Source: Cohnella ginsengisoli (lineage in GTDB: Bacteria; Bacillota; Bacilli; Paenibacillales; Paenibacillaceae). Taken from it: 64,000 nucleotides of DNA. The notes below the pieces were generated by a model. It had not been told where the DNA came from. It worked only from the letters and a program-made list of their open reading frames with translations, and did no database searches. A program made the position numbers and the translations under genes. Location: the NCBI RefSeq assembly GCF_029525555.1, contig NZ_JAPDHZ010000004.1, positions 960,443 through 1,024,442 on the forward strand. Direction: 5' to 3'. This document shows positions 59,289-64,000 of the stretch, piece by piece; positions within the stretch are counted from its first letter, which is position 1; each line of letters opens with the position of its first letter.

Positions 59289-59460
59289 CATTTTGGAGAG
59301 CTGCAATCCATAAGCTTCGTTTTCTGTCATGGAAATCGATCCAACATTTGAATGTGGCATTCGCGATGCGTGAATGATATCATAAGTATCCCGCAGGTCC
59401 TTACATGCAGTACAGTTCCCTTAAACGAATGAAGAATAGGGAAATGGAAAAAATTGATCA

Positions 59461-59489
59461 TTGCGGAAAGCCAATCGAATTGATAAGAT
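59461..59489 (+). promoter_or_regulatory. rRNA operon promoter
   Basis: TTGCGG, 17 bases, TAAGAT, about 205 bases before 16S. An AT-rich stretch lies just ahead of the -35. The remaining space between 59289 and 59460 shows nothing I can name. Confidence 0.6.
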
Positions 59490-59533
59490 GTAATTCCTGC
59501 TTCGGAAACGAAGCGGACAAGCTTTAAAAGATT

Positions 59534-59548
59534 GCTCCTTGAAAACTG
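59534..59548 (+). promoter_or_regulatory. boxA-like antitermination element in the rRNA leader
   Basis: TGCTCCTTGAAAACT is close to the TGCTCTTTGAAAACT element of Bacillales rRNA leaders. A second copy, TGCACCTTGAAAACC, lies in the spacer at 61401-61415. Confidence 0.6.
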
Positions 59549-59693
59549 AACATCGAGCGTTAAAACAAACGGACGCTGAAGCCTTTCGGGGCTGAAGCAA
59601 AAGTTATACCAGCTTTATCATGAGCAAGTCGAACTACCTGTGCGTCTTTTGACTATCGTCGTTTCTAACGAAACGTCTTTCGTCAAAAACGCT

Positions 59694-64000
<4,307 letters not shown>

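Overview
The window reads as a chromosome piece from a moderately GC-rich, endospore-forming member of the Paenibacillaceae, most like Cohnella or Paenibacillus. The evidence is a 16S/23S rRNA operon of that type, two GerA/GerC/GerB germinant-receptor gene sets, a YesM/YesN two-component pair beside an LplB/YtcP-type sugar ABC transporter, and low-GC Gram-positive style ribosome binding sites with frequent TTG and GTG starts.

Layout. 1-2.4 kb: the end of an unrecognised gene and a peptidoglycan-amidase-like protein, facing a MATE exporter (2.5-3.8 kb). 4.1-17.8 kb: a surface-glycan locus with a GT61-like transferase, three GT4, two GT2 and two GT-D-fold transferases, a nucleotide-sugar dehydrogenase, an NAD-dependent epimerase, galE, a methyltransferase and two very Lys/Arg-rich proteins. 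Its content recalls the Bacillus ytcABC/cotSA spore-coat polysaccharide region, so I infer a role in decorating the spore or cell surface. 18.1-23.1 kb: a COG4705-type membrane protein, a secreted FN3 protein, and a TetR-controlled SDR. 23.2-31.2 kb: two spore-germination operons that converge (A-C on plus; A-C-B-B on minus).

31.3-53.2 kb is a carbohydrate-utilisation region: a GH51 arabinofuranosidase, a beta-helix protein, YesN/YesM, LplB/YtcP/lipoprotein, a GH36 galactosidase, an SGNH esterase, a GH32 enzyme, a PIG-L deacetylase, a TIM-barrel-like protein of unknown function, an enolase-superfamily enzyme and an (alpha/alpha)6-type glycosidase. The transporter promoter carries a cre site over its -10 box. 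I infer sensing, uptake and breakdown of a complex, probably acylated, galactose/fructose/arabinose-containing glycan. 53.3-55.2 kb: a divergent PhyH-type dioxygenase and AraC regulator. 55.2-59.1 kb: a GntR(FCD) regulator divergent from a four-gene operon (2-hydroxyacid dehydrogenase, cupin, two SDRs). 59.4-64 kb: an rRNA operon with full 16S and partial 23S; the 23S carries an odd A-rich insertion at helix 45.

Data quality matters here. Nineteen genes are broken by 32 frame changes, and every one is repaired by removing exactly one base, nearly always from a homopolymer. I read these as sequence errors, not pseudogenes, and give each such gene at its reconstructed extent.
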